This document shows positions 11,256 to 22,200 of a stretch of DNA of 64,000 nt, piece after piece. The position numbers and the translations under genes were made by a program. The DNA comes from Costus lasius. Lineage: Eukaryota; Streptophyta; Magnoliopsida; Zingiberales; Costaceae. The notes under the pieces were generated by a model that had not been told where the DNA came from, ran no database searches, and saw only the letters and a list, made by a program, of their open reading frames with translations. Numbering within the stretch: position 1 is the stretch's first letter; each line of letters opens with the position of its first letter. The stretch spans positions 27,639,439-27,703,438 of the forward strand of contig CM050450.1 in NCBI GenBank assembly GCA_027563935.2, in the 5' to 3' direction.

Positions 11256-14200
11256 GTACTGGTTCAGTTAATCAAAATTTCTACTCGGTTCAGTACGTTA
11301 CTTGTCATTTTTTGGTTTATTGGGTTTTTTTTTTGAACACCCGTATTGTCCAATAAACTAGCTTTGGAGTCCTCTATGATGGATGCTCATAAAACACAGG
11401 TCTAGAAGTATGTGATGCAGAGCCATGGTCATTGGCACCATAGATTTTATCTTGGCATCGATGAATGAGGCTAATATACATCTCATTGACATTAAATGGG
11501 AATGAAGACCAAATCATGGTGGACACAAGCATGTTGCATCGGTTTAAAGTAAAGTATTGAACTAAGCCCACAATTTGGGCTCTAGCCATAGTTTTTTAAA
11601 ATTTGTGTATTTTTTTGGGGTCAAGTCCTTCATAACCTAAACACATATGTATTAGTAAAATACATAATGAATTATTAGCAAAAAAAATAGCAATAAATAT
11701 GACTAGGGGGAAATTTTAAATGCTACAATCATAAAGGTAAAAAAAAATAAATCTAGATGCTACAATGAAGTATTAGCTGTTTTTTTTAAGTGTATGTTTC
11801 ACACTTAAATAATCTAGTATTTTATTATACCCAATAAGAAACTTCACTTTTTACACTCCTTTAAAGCAAAAATGAAAGATTGTAAATCTGTTGGCAATCC
11901 TTATATAACTTCATTTTTGGCAATCGGAACTTGTTTAACTAGAAAGAGAAAAATGATTAGAGAAAACTCACAAAAGAATGACAAAAAATTTTATAATGTT
12001 AAATAAACTAAACTAAATTAATTAAAAATCTCAAACTTTTATACTAGAAATACTAGGCATTCTGTGTGGTGGGTGTGTGCACTGTTGATTAACTGAACCG
12101 TGAAACTATTTTCCATCCTGAATGGAATCTATCAGTTCAGGAAAAATATAAACCGTTCTCGAACCGATAGACTGGTTAAATAGTGTTTTTATTCGGTTAA
12201 CCATCAGTTTTTGGTTAACTGGTAATTTCACAAATCAATATAAAATAGTTGATAATAAACTTTAAAATATAAAATTATAAATCATTACATAAATTTTTGA
12301 ACTAAACAATACACAGTAGATAATAGGTAATACATTATAATTGAAAAGAAAGAACAACATGAAGTTGAAGATGCAAGCAGAATTTTAGATTTGGGAGTAA
12401 GAAAGGAAAAAAAGAAACTCTATGATAAGAAAAAAAAATTAATTTTTATATATAACTATAAGTATTGGTTCGGTTTGGTAAACCATGGTTCACAAATTTT
12501 TTAAACCGTTACCGAACTATGAACCGCTATACTTACGAAAAAAAAATCAACTGTTCAACTAACTACTGGTTCAGTTAACCAAAATTTTAGTTCGGTTCAA
12601 TTGGTTACCTATCATTTTTTTTTTGTTTATTGATTTTATTTTTTTTTGCAAACCCCTATTATGCAGTAAACTAGCTTTGAAATCTTCCATGATAGATGCT
12701 AAAAAAACATAGGTCTAGAAGTATCCAATGCAGAGCCATGGTCATTAGCGCCATAGATGTTGTCTTGGCATCGATGAGTGTGAGGCTAATATACATCCCG
12801 TTGACGCTAAATGGGACTGCAGTCCACATCATGGTGGACACAAGCTTCCCATTGACGCTGAATGGGCCCGAAGTCCAGGTCATGTTGGACACAAGCATGT
12901 TACATCGGTTTAACGTAAAGCATTGAACTAAGCCCACGATTTGGGCTCTAGCCATAGTCTTTTAAAATTTGTGCATTTTTTGAAGTCCTTCATAACCTAA
13001 ACACATAAGTATTAGGAAAATACATAATGAATTATCAGCAAACAAGTAGCTATAAATACTATGGGAAATTTTAGATGCTACAATCAGAGAGGTAAAAAAA
13101 TAATTCTAGATGCTACAACGAAGTATCACTTGTATTTTTTTTTTTGAAGTGCATGTTTTACACTAAAATAATCTAGTATTTAATCATAAAAAGTAAAAGT
13201 GGGGAGCTTTATTACTGTCACAAGTCTCCTTATTTACCACTCAATTGGCAATTTCTTTACAATCCCAAAAAAGTAAGTGGTATATCCATATTCTGATCAC
13301 TCTAGAATTATTATGCAAGAAAGTTAAGTAAAGCAATAATAATATATATCAACCTTTTTTTGTTAATAACAAAGCACCCAATAAGAAACTTCACCTTTTA
13401 CACTTCTTCAAAGCAACAATGAAAGATTGTATATCTTTTAACAATCCCCATTGAACTTCATTTTTGGCAATCATAACTTGTTTAACCCGAGGGAGAATAA
13501 TGATTTGAGAAAACTCACAAAATAAGGACAAAAAATTTTATAATGTTAAATAAGATAAGCTAAAATAATTAGAAATTTCAAACTTTTGTACTAGAAATAC
13601 TAGGCATTCTATGTGGTGGGTGTGTGCACTGTTCGGTTAACGGAACCATAAAACTATTTTCCATCCTGAATCGAACCTATCGGTTCCGAAAAAATATAAA
13701 TCATTCCCGAACTATTAGACTGGTTGACCAGTTTTTGATTTGGTTAACCATCAGTTTTTGGTTAACTGGTAATTTCACAAAGCAATATAAAATAATTGAT
13801 AATAAACTTTAAAATATAAAATTACAAATCATTACATAAAATTTTTGAACTAAACAATACACACTAGATAATAGATAATACATTATAATTGAATAGGAAG
13901 AACAATGTGAAGTTGAAGATGCAAATGGAATTTTAGATTTGGGAGTAAGAAAAGAAAAAAGAAACTCTATGATAAGAAAAAAAATTAATTTTTATATATA
14001 ACTATAAGTATTGGTTCAGTTTAGTTAACCATGGTTCATAAAATTTCTAAACTATTCCCGAACTGTGAACCATTATACTTACCAAAAAATTGACTATTCA
14101 ACTAACTACCGGTGAAGTATCTAATGCAGAGCCATGGTCATTAGTGCCATAGATGTTGTCTTGGCATTGACGAGTGTAAGGCTAATTGACATCTCATTTA

Positions 14201-14553
14201 CGCTGAATGGGACCGAAGTCCAGGTCATGGTGGACACAAGCATGTTGCATCGGTTTAAAGTAAAGCATTGAACTAAGCCCACAATTTGGGTTCTACCCAT
14301 AGTCTTTTAAATTTTGTACATTTTTTTGGAGTCAAACCCTTCATAACCTAAACACATAAGTATCAGCAAAAACTAGCAATAAATATGACTAGGGAAAATT
14401 TTAAATACTACAATCATAAAGGTAAAAAAATAATTCTAGATGCTACAATGAAGTATCAGCTGTATTTTTTTTTTTTTTTGAAGTGCATGTTTTACACTAT
14501 AATAATCTACTATTTAATCATACCTAATAAGAAACTTTACATTTTACACTCCT

Positions 14554-14892
14554 TTAGGCTCTATTTTCTAGCATGGATGGAAAATAGAAGGGAAAGGATA
14601 GTTAGATGGAAAGGATAAAAGGATGTCGCTAGCGATGAGTGGCGGCGAGATGTCGAAGAGGTGTCGCTGGCGGTGAAGAAATAGGGTTGGAGATGTTTTT
14701 CGGAATAGGAGGCGTGAAAATAAGCCAGTGATGTGAATCCACCCGATTCGGGCGGATCACAAAATAGCTGAAAAACATGGTAAAATCCACCTTGTTATCC
14801 ATCCGTTCATTTCCGTCCATCCTAGTATACAGCGGATTTGTATCTTTTCCATCCTTTCCATCCTGATTTTTGTCCTAGTAAACAGGGTGTTA
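14554..14892. mobile_element. PIF/Harbinger-like MITE with TTA target duplication
   Basis: The element proper is 14,557-14,889 (333 bp), flanked by TTA at 14,554-14,556 and 14,890-14,892. The left terminus is GGCTCTATTTTCTAG and the right terminus, reverse-complemented, is CACCCTGTTTACTAGG. Other array units show the empty site CTTTAAAGCAAAA (11,850 and 5,320 regions). The paralogous empty site makes the three-base duplication certain. There is no transposase. The termini resemble those of the larger element at 46,704-48,285. Confidence 0.85.
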
Positions 14893-16158
14893 AAGCAAAA
14901 AATGAAAGATTGTAAATCTTTTCACAATCCCCATTGAACTTCATTTTTGACAATTTGAACTTATTTAACCTGAAGGAGAATAATGATTAGAGAATACTTG
15001 TAAAAGAAGGACAAAAAGTTTTATTATGTTAAATAAGCTAAACTAAAATAATTAGAAATCTCAAACTTTTATACCAGAAATACTAGGCCTTCTGTGTGGT
15101 GGGTGTGTGCACTGTTCGATTAATTGAACCGTGAAACTATTTTCCATCCTGAATCGAATCTATCAGTTCAGGAAAAATATAAACCATTCTCGAACCCGAA
15201 CCAATAGACTAGTTAACCAGTTTTTTTATTCAATTAACCATCGGTTTTTGGTTAACCGGTAATTCAGAAAGCAATATAAAATAGTTGATAATAAACTTTA
15301 AAATATAAAATTATAAATCATTACATAATTTTTTGAACTAAACAATACACACTAGATAATAGATAATACATTACAATTGCAAAGGAAGAACAACTTGAAG
15401 TTGAAGATGCAAATGGAATTTTACATTTGGGAGTAAGAAAAGAAAAAAAGAAAATATATGATACAAAAATAATTAATTTTTATATATAACTATAAGTATC
15501 GGTTCAGTTCAGTTAACCATAGTTCAAAAATTTTCTAAATCATTTATGAACTATGAACCGCTATACTTACCAAAAAAATTGATCGTTCAACTAACTATCA
15601 GTTAACCAAAATTTCAGTTTGATTCAGTTGGTTGCCTATCATTTTTTGGTTTATTGATTCTTTTTTTTTTTGCTCACTCCTATTGTGCGGTAAACTAGCT
15701 TCGAAGGTGATGGATGCTCAAAAAATACAGGTCTAGAAGTATCCGATGTAGAGCCATGGTGATTACCGCCATAGATGTTGTGTTGGCATCGACAAGTGTG
15801 AAGCTAATATATATCCTATTGACGCAAGCATTTTGCATGTTGCATCATTTTAAAGTAAAGCATTGAACTAAGCCTATGATTTGGGCTCTAGTCAGTCTTT
15901 TAAAATTTGTGCATTTTTTGGAGTCAAGTCCTTCATAACCTAAACATAGAAGTATCAGGAAAATACATAATAAATTATCAGCAAAAAATAGCAATAAATA
16001 TGACTAGGGGAAATTCTAGATGTTACAATCATGAAGGTAAAAAAATAATTCTAGATGCTTCAATGAAGTATTAGTTGTATTTTTTTTGAAGTGCATTTCA
16101 CACTAAAATAATCTAGTATTTAATCATAAAATATTAAGCTTAGTTCTAGATGACTTAC

Positions 16159-16301
16159 CATTAGTGGTTCATATTTGACAAGGATAGTCCAAGTAAAAGT
16201 AGGGAGCTTTATTACTGTCACTAGTCTATTTATTTGCCACTCAATTGGCAATTTCTTTGAAATCCCAAAAAAGTAAGTGGCATACCCGTATTTTGGTCTC
16301 T
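16159..16301 (-). pseudogene. Exon-like open frame in array unit 7, unidentified
   Basis: This is the second well-preserved copy of the 143 bp exon-like segment described at 3,555-3,697. It has the same length, an ATTCTAG acceptor-like start and an AATG/GTAAGT donor-like end. The frame is open and reads YGYATYFFGISKKLPIEW. Substitutions relative to unit 1 include conservative changes such as Phe to Leu. Confidence 0.4.
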
Positions 16302-16331
16302 CTAGAATTATTATGCAACAAAGATAAGTAG

Positions 16332-16336
<5 letters not shown>

Positions 16337-16410
<74 letters not shown>
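16337..16410. repeat. (AT)n microsatellite
   Basis: An uninterrupted AT dinucleotide tract of about 74 bp lies inside the seventh array unit. Confidence 0.97.
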
Positions 16411-16414
<4 letters not shown>

Positions 16415-16745
16415 AATAACAAAGCACTAAATAAGAAACTTTACCTTAATCTCCTTTAAAGTAAAAAAAATGAAAGATTGTATATCTTTTGACAATCCCC
16501 ATTGAATTTTATTTTTGGCTATCTGAACTTGTTTAACTTGGGAGAGAATAATTATTAGAGAAAATTTACAAAATAAATACAGAAAATTTTCTAATGTTAA
16601 ATAAGCTAAATTGAAATAATTAAAAATCTCAAACTTTTGTACCTGAAATACTAAGCATTATGTGGTGGGTATGTGGACTGTTCGGTTAATTGAATCGTGA
16701 AACTATTTTCTATCCTGAATCGAACCAATCGGTTTAGAAAAAATA

Positions 16746-17450
16746 TATTCGACCTATGTTATCTCCCATTGATGCTAGTTTGATCCAACAGCGCTCAAAT
16801 CCAATATTGTTCCTAGTTCACCCGATCCAATACAATATTTTTCCACTTGGCCCAGACGCCCAATCCAACTCTATCGCATAGCCGCTGGCTGAACTGAGCA
16901 TCTCACTTGATCCAACCTATTGTAATATGCATCAACAAAAAAATAATAATGAAATAAAAAAAGAGAGAAAAAGAAAAAAAAAGAAAGGGAGAGAGCCGAT
17001 CAAATCCATCTCATTAGCTAAACACTTGTATGTTAATAAGCCGCTAATTTTTCAAAAAAAAAAAGGTACAGAATTATCAAAAGTTCCCACGTATCAAATC
17101 AAATATATATTAATAAGTACCTTGCTATCAAATAGTCGTTCTTGTATCTTCAGATCAAACTAAAAAATATTCATAAGCCATCTATTATTGAATACTCGAT
17201 TTTAAAATTTTCAAGTAGGTAAATATTATGAAGTTGTGGGATAATTATATATCAAGACTAAATAATTATCCCTAAATCTTCATATTAAATAAATAAATAT
17301 TCAATTAGATATTTATTAAGTTATAGAATAATTATATACGAAGGCTAAATAATTATTCTTAAATTTTTTATTTTAATTTACATAAATATTCACATGTGCT
17401 CAAGAAGTCAAATATTTATCAAATCATGATATAAATTATATTGACATATC
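16746..17450. other. Intergenic, AT-rich, no gene seen
   Basis: Beyond the array edge there is a GATCCAA-rich segment to 16,920, a purine-rich run (16,930-17,000) and AT-rich sequence with loosely repeated ATAATTAT/TAAATAATTAT words (17,220-17,440). The open frame at 16,927-17,163 is lysine-rich low-complexity sequence and I do not call it. Confidence 0.5.
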
Positions 17451-18560
17451 CTAGGTGTCACGCCTCGGCCTAAGGTTTTCCGGCAGAATACTAGACCGGC
17501 ATGAAATCCCTAATCTCCGGGTGCAAAATCACCTCCAAATCAAATAATCGAACAGAAACCCTAACCCTAATTTAGGAAATCCCCAATTTTAAGCCGATTC
17601 AATCTGAAATTCGAATCTCACCCTTGTAGACGTCGGATGACATCAGCCACTGAATTACTTCCGCGAAATTCCAACTTTGTTGCCGAAATCGCTGAACAGT
17701 TCCGTTGACTCACCTCGAAGCGATTGTCGAACCATGTCCTCGTCCCGTTCACGATGCCACCGCGTCGCTTCTTCCGCCAAGTGTCGTTGCTCTCGTGAGC
17801 TCACTGGAAAGAAGCGTGCCGACGGGTAAAAAGGCTGCCTACCTTTCTCCCACAGCTCCGTCGAGCCGACCACCATCAGCCGCCGTTGGAATAGTCGAAG
17901 GCGACACCAGATCTCGCAAAAATAGAGGAAAATAGGGGAAACTCAAAGTTGGAGAGGAAAAACCGTTTATTCCTGTTGATAGCTACAAAAACCTCTCAAC
18001 TCTCGGGCGCTGGCAACCCCTGTCGCCCGCCCCTCTCCCACGTAGTCCTCTCGCCGACAACGCCCTCGCTGGTTTACAATCGCTCAACTCTCGCTCACCT
18101 CCTCGCGCACAGAGCACTGCCTGCCGGTGCTTTCTCGCTTGATCGATCTCTGTTCGATCCTCTCTGTGGTGTTGCTGATCGACTGCTCGTAGCACTCCTA
18201 GTGGTCCCAGGGTCTCCGCTCTCCCTCGTCAACTTTATAGTAGAGAAACTGCCACCTTTAGCTTCCGCATCCCTGGCCGAAGACCTCGTCTTCAACCCCG
18301 TTTCGGGCGTTCGCCACGACCGAATCTCTCGATTAGGGCATCCGCCACCCTCGATCAACACCCTCGCTATTGACTTCATCCGAATCTTCCGCTGAATGCT
18401 TTGTCGTCCTGCCACATGATGAAGACGCCATTACCGTGTCCGCTTCGCTCGGGGAAGAGAGCGATGCAAAGCCCTAGTCAACATTGCCCGTTGACTAGGT
18501 GAATTTGGTTTGCGGACAGGCTCCTTCCCTTCAGTTGGCGCCCACGGGCCTGACACTAGG
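17451..18560 (-). mobile_element. Solo LTR with perfect CTAGG target duplication
   Basis: The LTR is 17,456-18,555 (1,100 bp). It begins TGTCACGCC and ends GGGCCTGACA, and CTAGG is duplicated exactly at 17,451-17,455 and 18,556-18,560. Read on the minus strand it begins TGTCAGGCCC and ends CCGAGGCGTGACA, the usual form of plant Ty3 LTR ends. The overlapping open frames inside (up to 148 codons on both strands) come from its GC-rich composition and have no recognisable domain. It lies about 0.6 kb beyond the 3' end of the IMP dehydrogenase gene. Confidence 0.88.
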
Positions 18561-19155
18561 AGCACCTACATTCTGTCAATCGTGTATTGCTGTTTTGTTC
18601 AGCCAAGGCCTAGAAAGAGAGTGGCGATAGTACATTGGTGACTTTTCTTTTAGTAACAAGAGGGCTCCTTTGCAGAAATCCTCAAATGTGTGCGGGCGAT
18701 TGGTCCACGTGAATCAAAATATTCAGGCGTCGGCGCTCTCTTTGAAACCAAGAATACGGAGAATACAGAGGAAACATGCGTTGTAACGATACAGTTAAAG
18801 CGTTTCCGTCCAGCCATGACAATTCGTGGTAATTGGCGACGAGATTTGCACGGCTCTGCAGCCTTGTTTAGCAAATACAAGCAGCACGTAAAATGACCTG
18901 CAACGTCCGTTATGAACAAATGTTGGGCAAAGCACTGCCTGCGTGATTGAATCACACGACAGGTCAACATTGGAAACATCCAATGACGAAATCAGTCCAC
19001 ATTTGCAATACCAACATATTGTCCACATAGCAGAAACATTGAATTGCGAAATCAGTCCATATTTGCAAAACCAACTTATTAGTTCCAGTAATAAGCAGAT
19101 GGAGCTCCTCGCAGCATCAACGCAAGCTAGCAAACTGGAGGTTTGTGTTTTCTAG
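18561..19155. other. Sequence downstream of the IMPDH stop codon
   Basis: This stretch lies between the solo LTR and the stop codon of the minus-strand IMPDH gene and should contain its 3' UTR. A short direct repeat (CGAAATCAGTCCA...TTTGCAA...CCAAC) occurs at about 18,988 and 19,048. No separate gene is seen. Confidence 0.5.
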
Positions 19156-19227
19156 TTAGAAAATTTTCTTCTCGTATGAAACCAAGCCATGCACACCTCC
19201 CTCAGCCTGTGCTGCCCCTGTTCGGAC
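19156..19227 (-). CDS. IMPDH: IMPDH exon 4, terminal 23 codons
   Basis: This small last exon has acceptor CTGTTTCAG/GTCCGA and stop TAA at 19,156-19,158. It encodes [20 protein letters not shown] and the final KIF. It is easy to miss because it lies 1.27 kb beyond exon 3, but the join restores the family's C terminus in frame. Confidence 0.92.
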   Translation of the reverse strand, partial: VRTGAAQAEGGVHGLVSYEKKIF

Positions 19228-22200
19228 CTGAAACAGAAGGCTTGGCAAATTAATATAACAACAAAAACACTGCTCCTGTGCCCCGCGTCTAGCAACAAAT
19301 GATGATGGATACAAAAATTGGTTGGCGGGGACTGCAAACTTTGAATTGTTGATGTGATCAGTTTTATATTTATTTTTTCCCCTATACATGAAGCGCAAAA
19401 ACATCTCTGCATAAGATTCTAAAGCAAATAGCATTCGGGAAAAAAAGTCTTTTATTCCTCACAGGGCTTCGAACCACAACAACTATGCGATGCTCCCGGT
19501 GAAGAATCATCAATTTAAAGCATTTAGCATCAAGGTCACTAGATAGCACAGCATAACCGTGTACCATAATGACTAAAGCGTATGCTTTCTTGTTTGTGAG
19601 AAAAAGAATATTTTGGACAGTCTCTAATTGTCCATATACACATCAGTACTTGCAGATGAGTAGAGTTTTATATAACTATTTATATTGTATTATCTGCAGC
19701 ATTGAAATCCACAAAATATACTGTCATTTGTAATTCCTAGATTGATTTCATTCTTAATTTTTGGCTGCTACACCAGTCTACCTTGCTGCCACAGTATACG
19801 TTTTTACACATGCGTTTGATTTAACATAAATCTCTCACATGCACATCAAATAGTGTGAACACACCCACCGCTATGATTTCTAATATTGATCTGAGCTGTA
19901 TACGTACACGGGTCATATATCAGTGTACAAGTATTTTAGGTCTAATTTGAGTTTGACGTCAAAAGCATAAAAAATACACTATGTATCAAAACATGAGTAC
20001 AATATACCGAACTCTACAGGTCCAAGCTAAGACCAATACTTTAAATCATGCCACCACCCACCTACTTTGTAACAATCATGTCTAAGGGTATGAAACATTT
20101 TATAAATACGATAGGGGGAGAATAAATGAAAGGAAGATATAGGAGAGTTCACAACTACTTGACTTATGTCCATGGGGATTGACAGGCTTGTGTCCATGGA
20201 GATTGATGGACGTGCGACATGTGTGCAACTGCAATGTAAGGAACTGAGTCGACATAGTTATGGTCATCACAAATAATTTTGACGGAGTTAAAAAGAAACG
20301 TAATCTACCACAAGGGTTTGTGCAAACAATTAAAGGCGACTGAAGGGTGCTTTGCCTACATGCACGAATATGTGTAACAATCGTTTTGAGAACCCAATCC
20401 ACTGTATTATATCAATACAACTAAAGAACGGAGGAAGTATCCAAAATCAAATTCCATTATAAAAAGGACAATTTTAAGAAACAAACATAAGCCGTACCTC
20501 CAATCTTAGCACCTCTGAACGTAACAAATCATGAGCTGATGGCAAAGAGGATGCACCAAGATCCTGAAACCCTTGCTTAACAGCTTGAATAGTGTAAGGA
20601 ATAAATTTCAGGATGGAGCCTTTATCAGCAACTGCACCAACAACTCCCTGAGCAACTTTCAGCTTTAGTGTGTCACCCAAGTACCGTACATCACTACCCT
20701 TTGTCATAGCTTCCAGAGAACCCATGCCCCTGTACTTCTTCACTCGGCGGCCATTCTGTCAAATCAAAGGCCAGACGAAACAAAACCATCGTGATCAAAC
20801 AATATAGTGGCTTTTAACAGTCAAATAGGTCTCTAATTCATACAAACTAAGCTGCTTTTGGTAAAACCATGTCATTTTAATTATGTATAGTTTCTACTAT
20901 GACCATTACACTTCACTTCGCCTTACTTTTCTATAAAGCTGCCTAAAATCGTTGACACACTATAAAGAGGTAGGAAGAGAGTGAAATTCATTGGCTTAGT
21001 TGATAACATTTCATGCTAGTTAGAGGATCCCATGATCTAGAAATATGGCCTACACTTTGGTTTGACGATGTGAAGTAGAAAAGGACACATGCTATATGCC
21101 CTTTTGTCTTTTGTTCTTTTACTAAATTATCATTTTTTTTCTCAATTTATACAATTGGTTTTGTAACTTCTCTTGAAAAGAGAACAATCGGGACTTTAGC
21201 ATTACAAATGGTCATAATCAATCTATTGGATTCAACCAAAGCAGGAAATCAACAATCCTACACATTATTATGTGATGAACATTATAAACCAAACAACAAC
21301 ATACAATCAAATCGGGTATATGCAACTGCTTCAGTGAAAAACCTATGAAATTTTAATCTATATGGTGTAACTAATGTTTATATTAGGATTTATAAGGTAA
21401 AGTATTAGTGACGTAGTTAATTAGGTCAACAAAGTATTAGTGTGGTAATTAATTAAGACATGTCATATTGGTATGAGTTTATTGTGGGGTTAATATGTTT
21501 TCGAAAACCCAATTTAAAGGGCTTGCGTGCTTGGAATAGAACAGAGTGTAATAAATTAAATTATTAAAATTACTCCTTCTTTTCAACTTTATCCTGCATC
21601 ACCCTTGCCATCTCTCCCTTCCCCTTGGGCACAGGACGACCTCTTTTCTCTTCTCTACTCTTTCTTCCCACTGTCATCAAGCTCTCCATCTCTTCATACT
21701 TAATGCTTCTCTTTTTGTTCTCTCCATCTCTTCGTTTGTTTTGCTCCCCTCTCAATAGTCAATACTCTACTGGCCTGAATCAATTTGGCATCGAACCCAA
21801 CCACGATTCCCCATTTCACAATCTTTCATCATGCAGTGCACGCTCACTAATCACCGCCAGTTAACCTACAGTTTGCATTTGCTAGTGTTCATTGTATTCA
21901 TACCGTTATCTCAAAAAAACCAATTCATAGGTCCTAAAAGACAGATGAAAATAATTGCAGCATCCCACATAATTGTCAATGCCTCCAATATCATGCCACA
22001 CTTGCTCACCATCTAAACATCCTCCGGCATCAACTCTGCCACCACAATCCCTTATTCCATTCCCTTCTATACCATCAATAATTCCTTCCCCTCTACCTCC
22101 AAAATCCATCCTCCTACCAACTCATGTACCATATCTGACACCAACTTTACTCTCTCGCCCTACCATGCCCTATACCTCTTGTGCCATGTCCATCACAATC

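Larger units (their letters stand above)
2405..16745. repeat. Tandem array of eight 1.15-1.6 kb units
   Basis: The anchor GGTGTGTGC(A) recurs at 2,531, 3,941, 5,539, 6,846, 12,072, 13,619, 15,102 and, as GGTATGTGG, at 16,669. Spacings are 1,410, 1,598, 1,307, 5,226, 1,547, 1,483 and 1,567 bp. Removing the solo LTR (7,340-11,255) turns 5,226 into about 1,306. Removing the MITE (14,557-14,889) turns 1,483 into about 1,147. Units come in a long form, with a segment holding a 143 bp exon-like frame, and a short form lacking it. Every complete unit has a CGGTTAACC-rich hAT-like miniature element, then a block with GATGGATGCT...GAGCCATGGTCATTAGCGCC, then AT-rich sequence. The last copy stops at about 16,745. 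Confidence 0.85.

Noticed and set aside
16120..16422. 100-codon minus frame rich in Ile-Tyr repeats
   Set aside because: Most of it is translation of the (AT)n microsatellite; only its second half overlaps the exon-like segment, reported separately.
17552..17575. Telomere-like CCCTAACCCTAA
   Set aside because: Only two units occur, inside a solo LTR; too short for an interstitial telomere.
17949..18415. Overlapping frames of up to 148 codons on both strands
   Set aside because: They lie wholly inside a solo LTR with a perfect target duplication, have no domain and reflect GC-rich composition.
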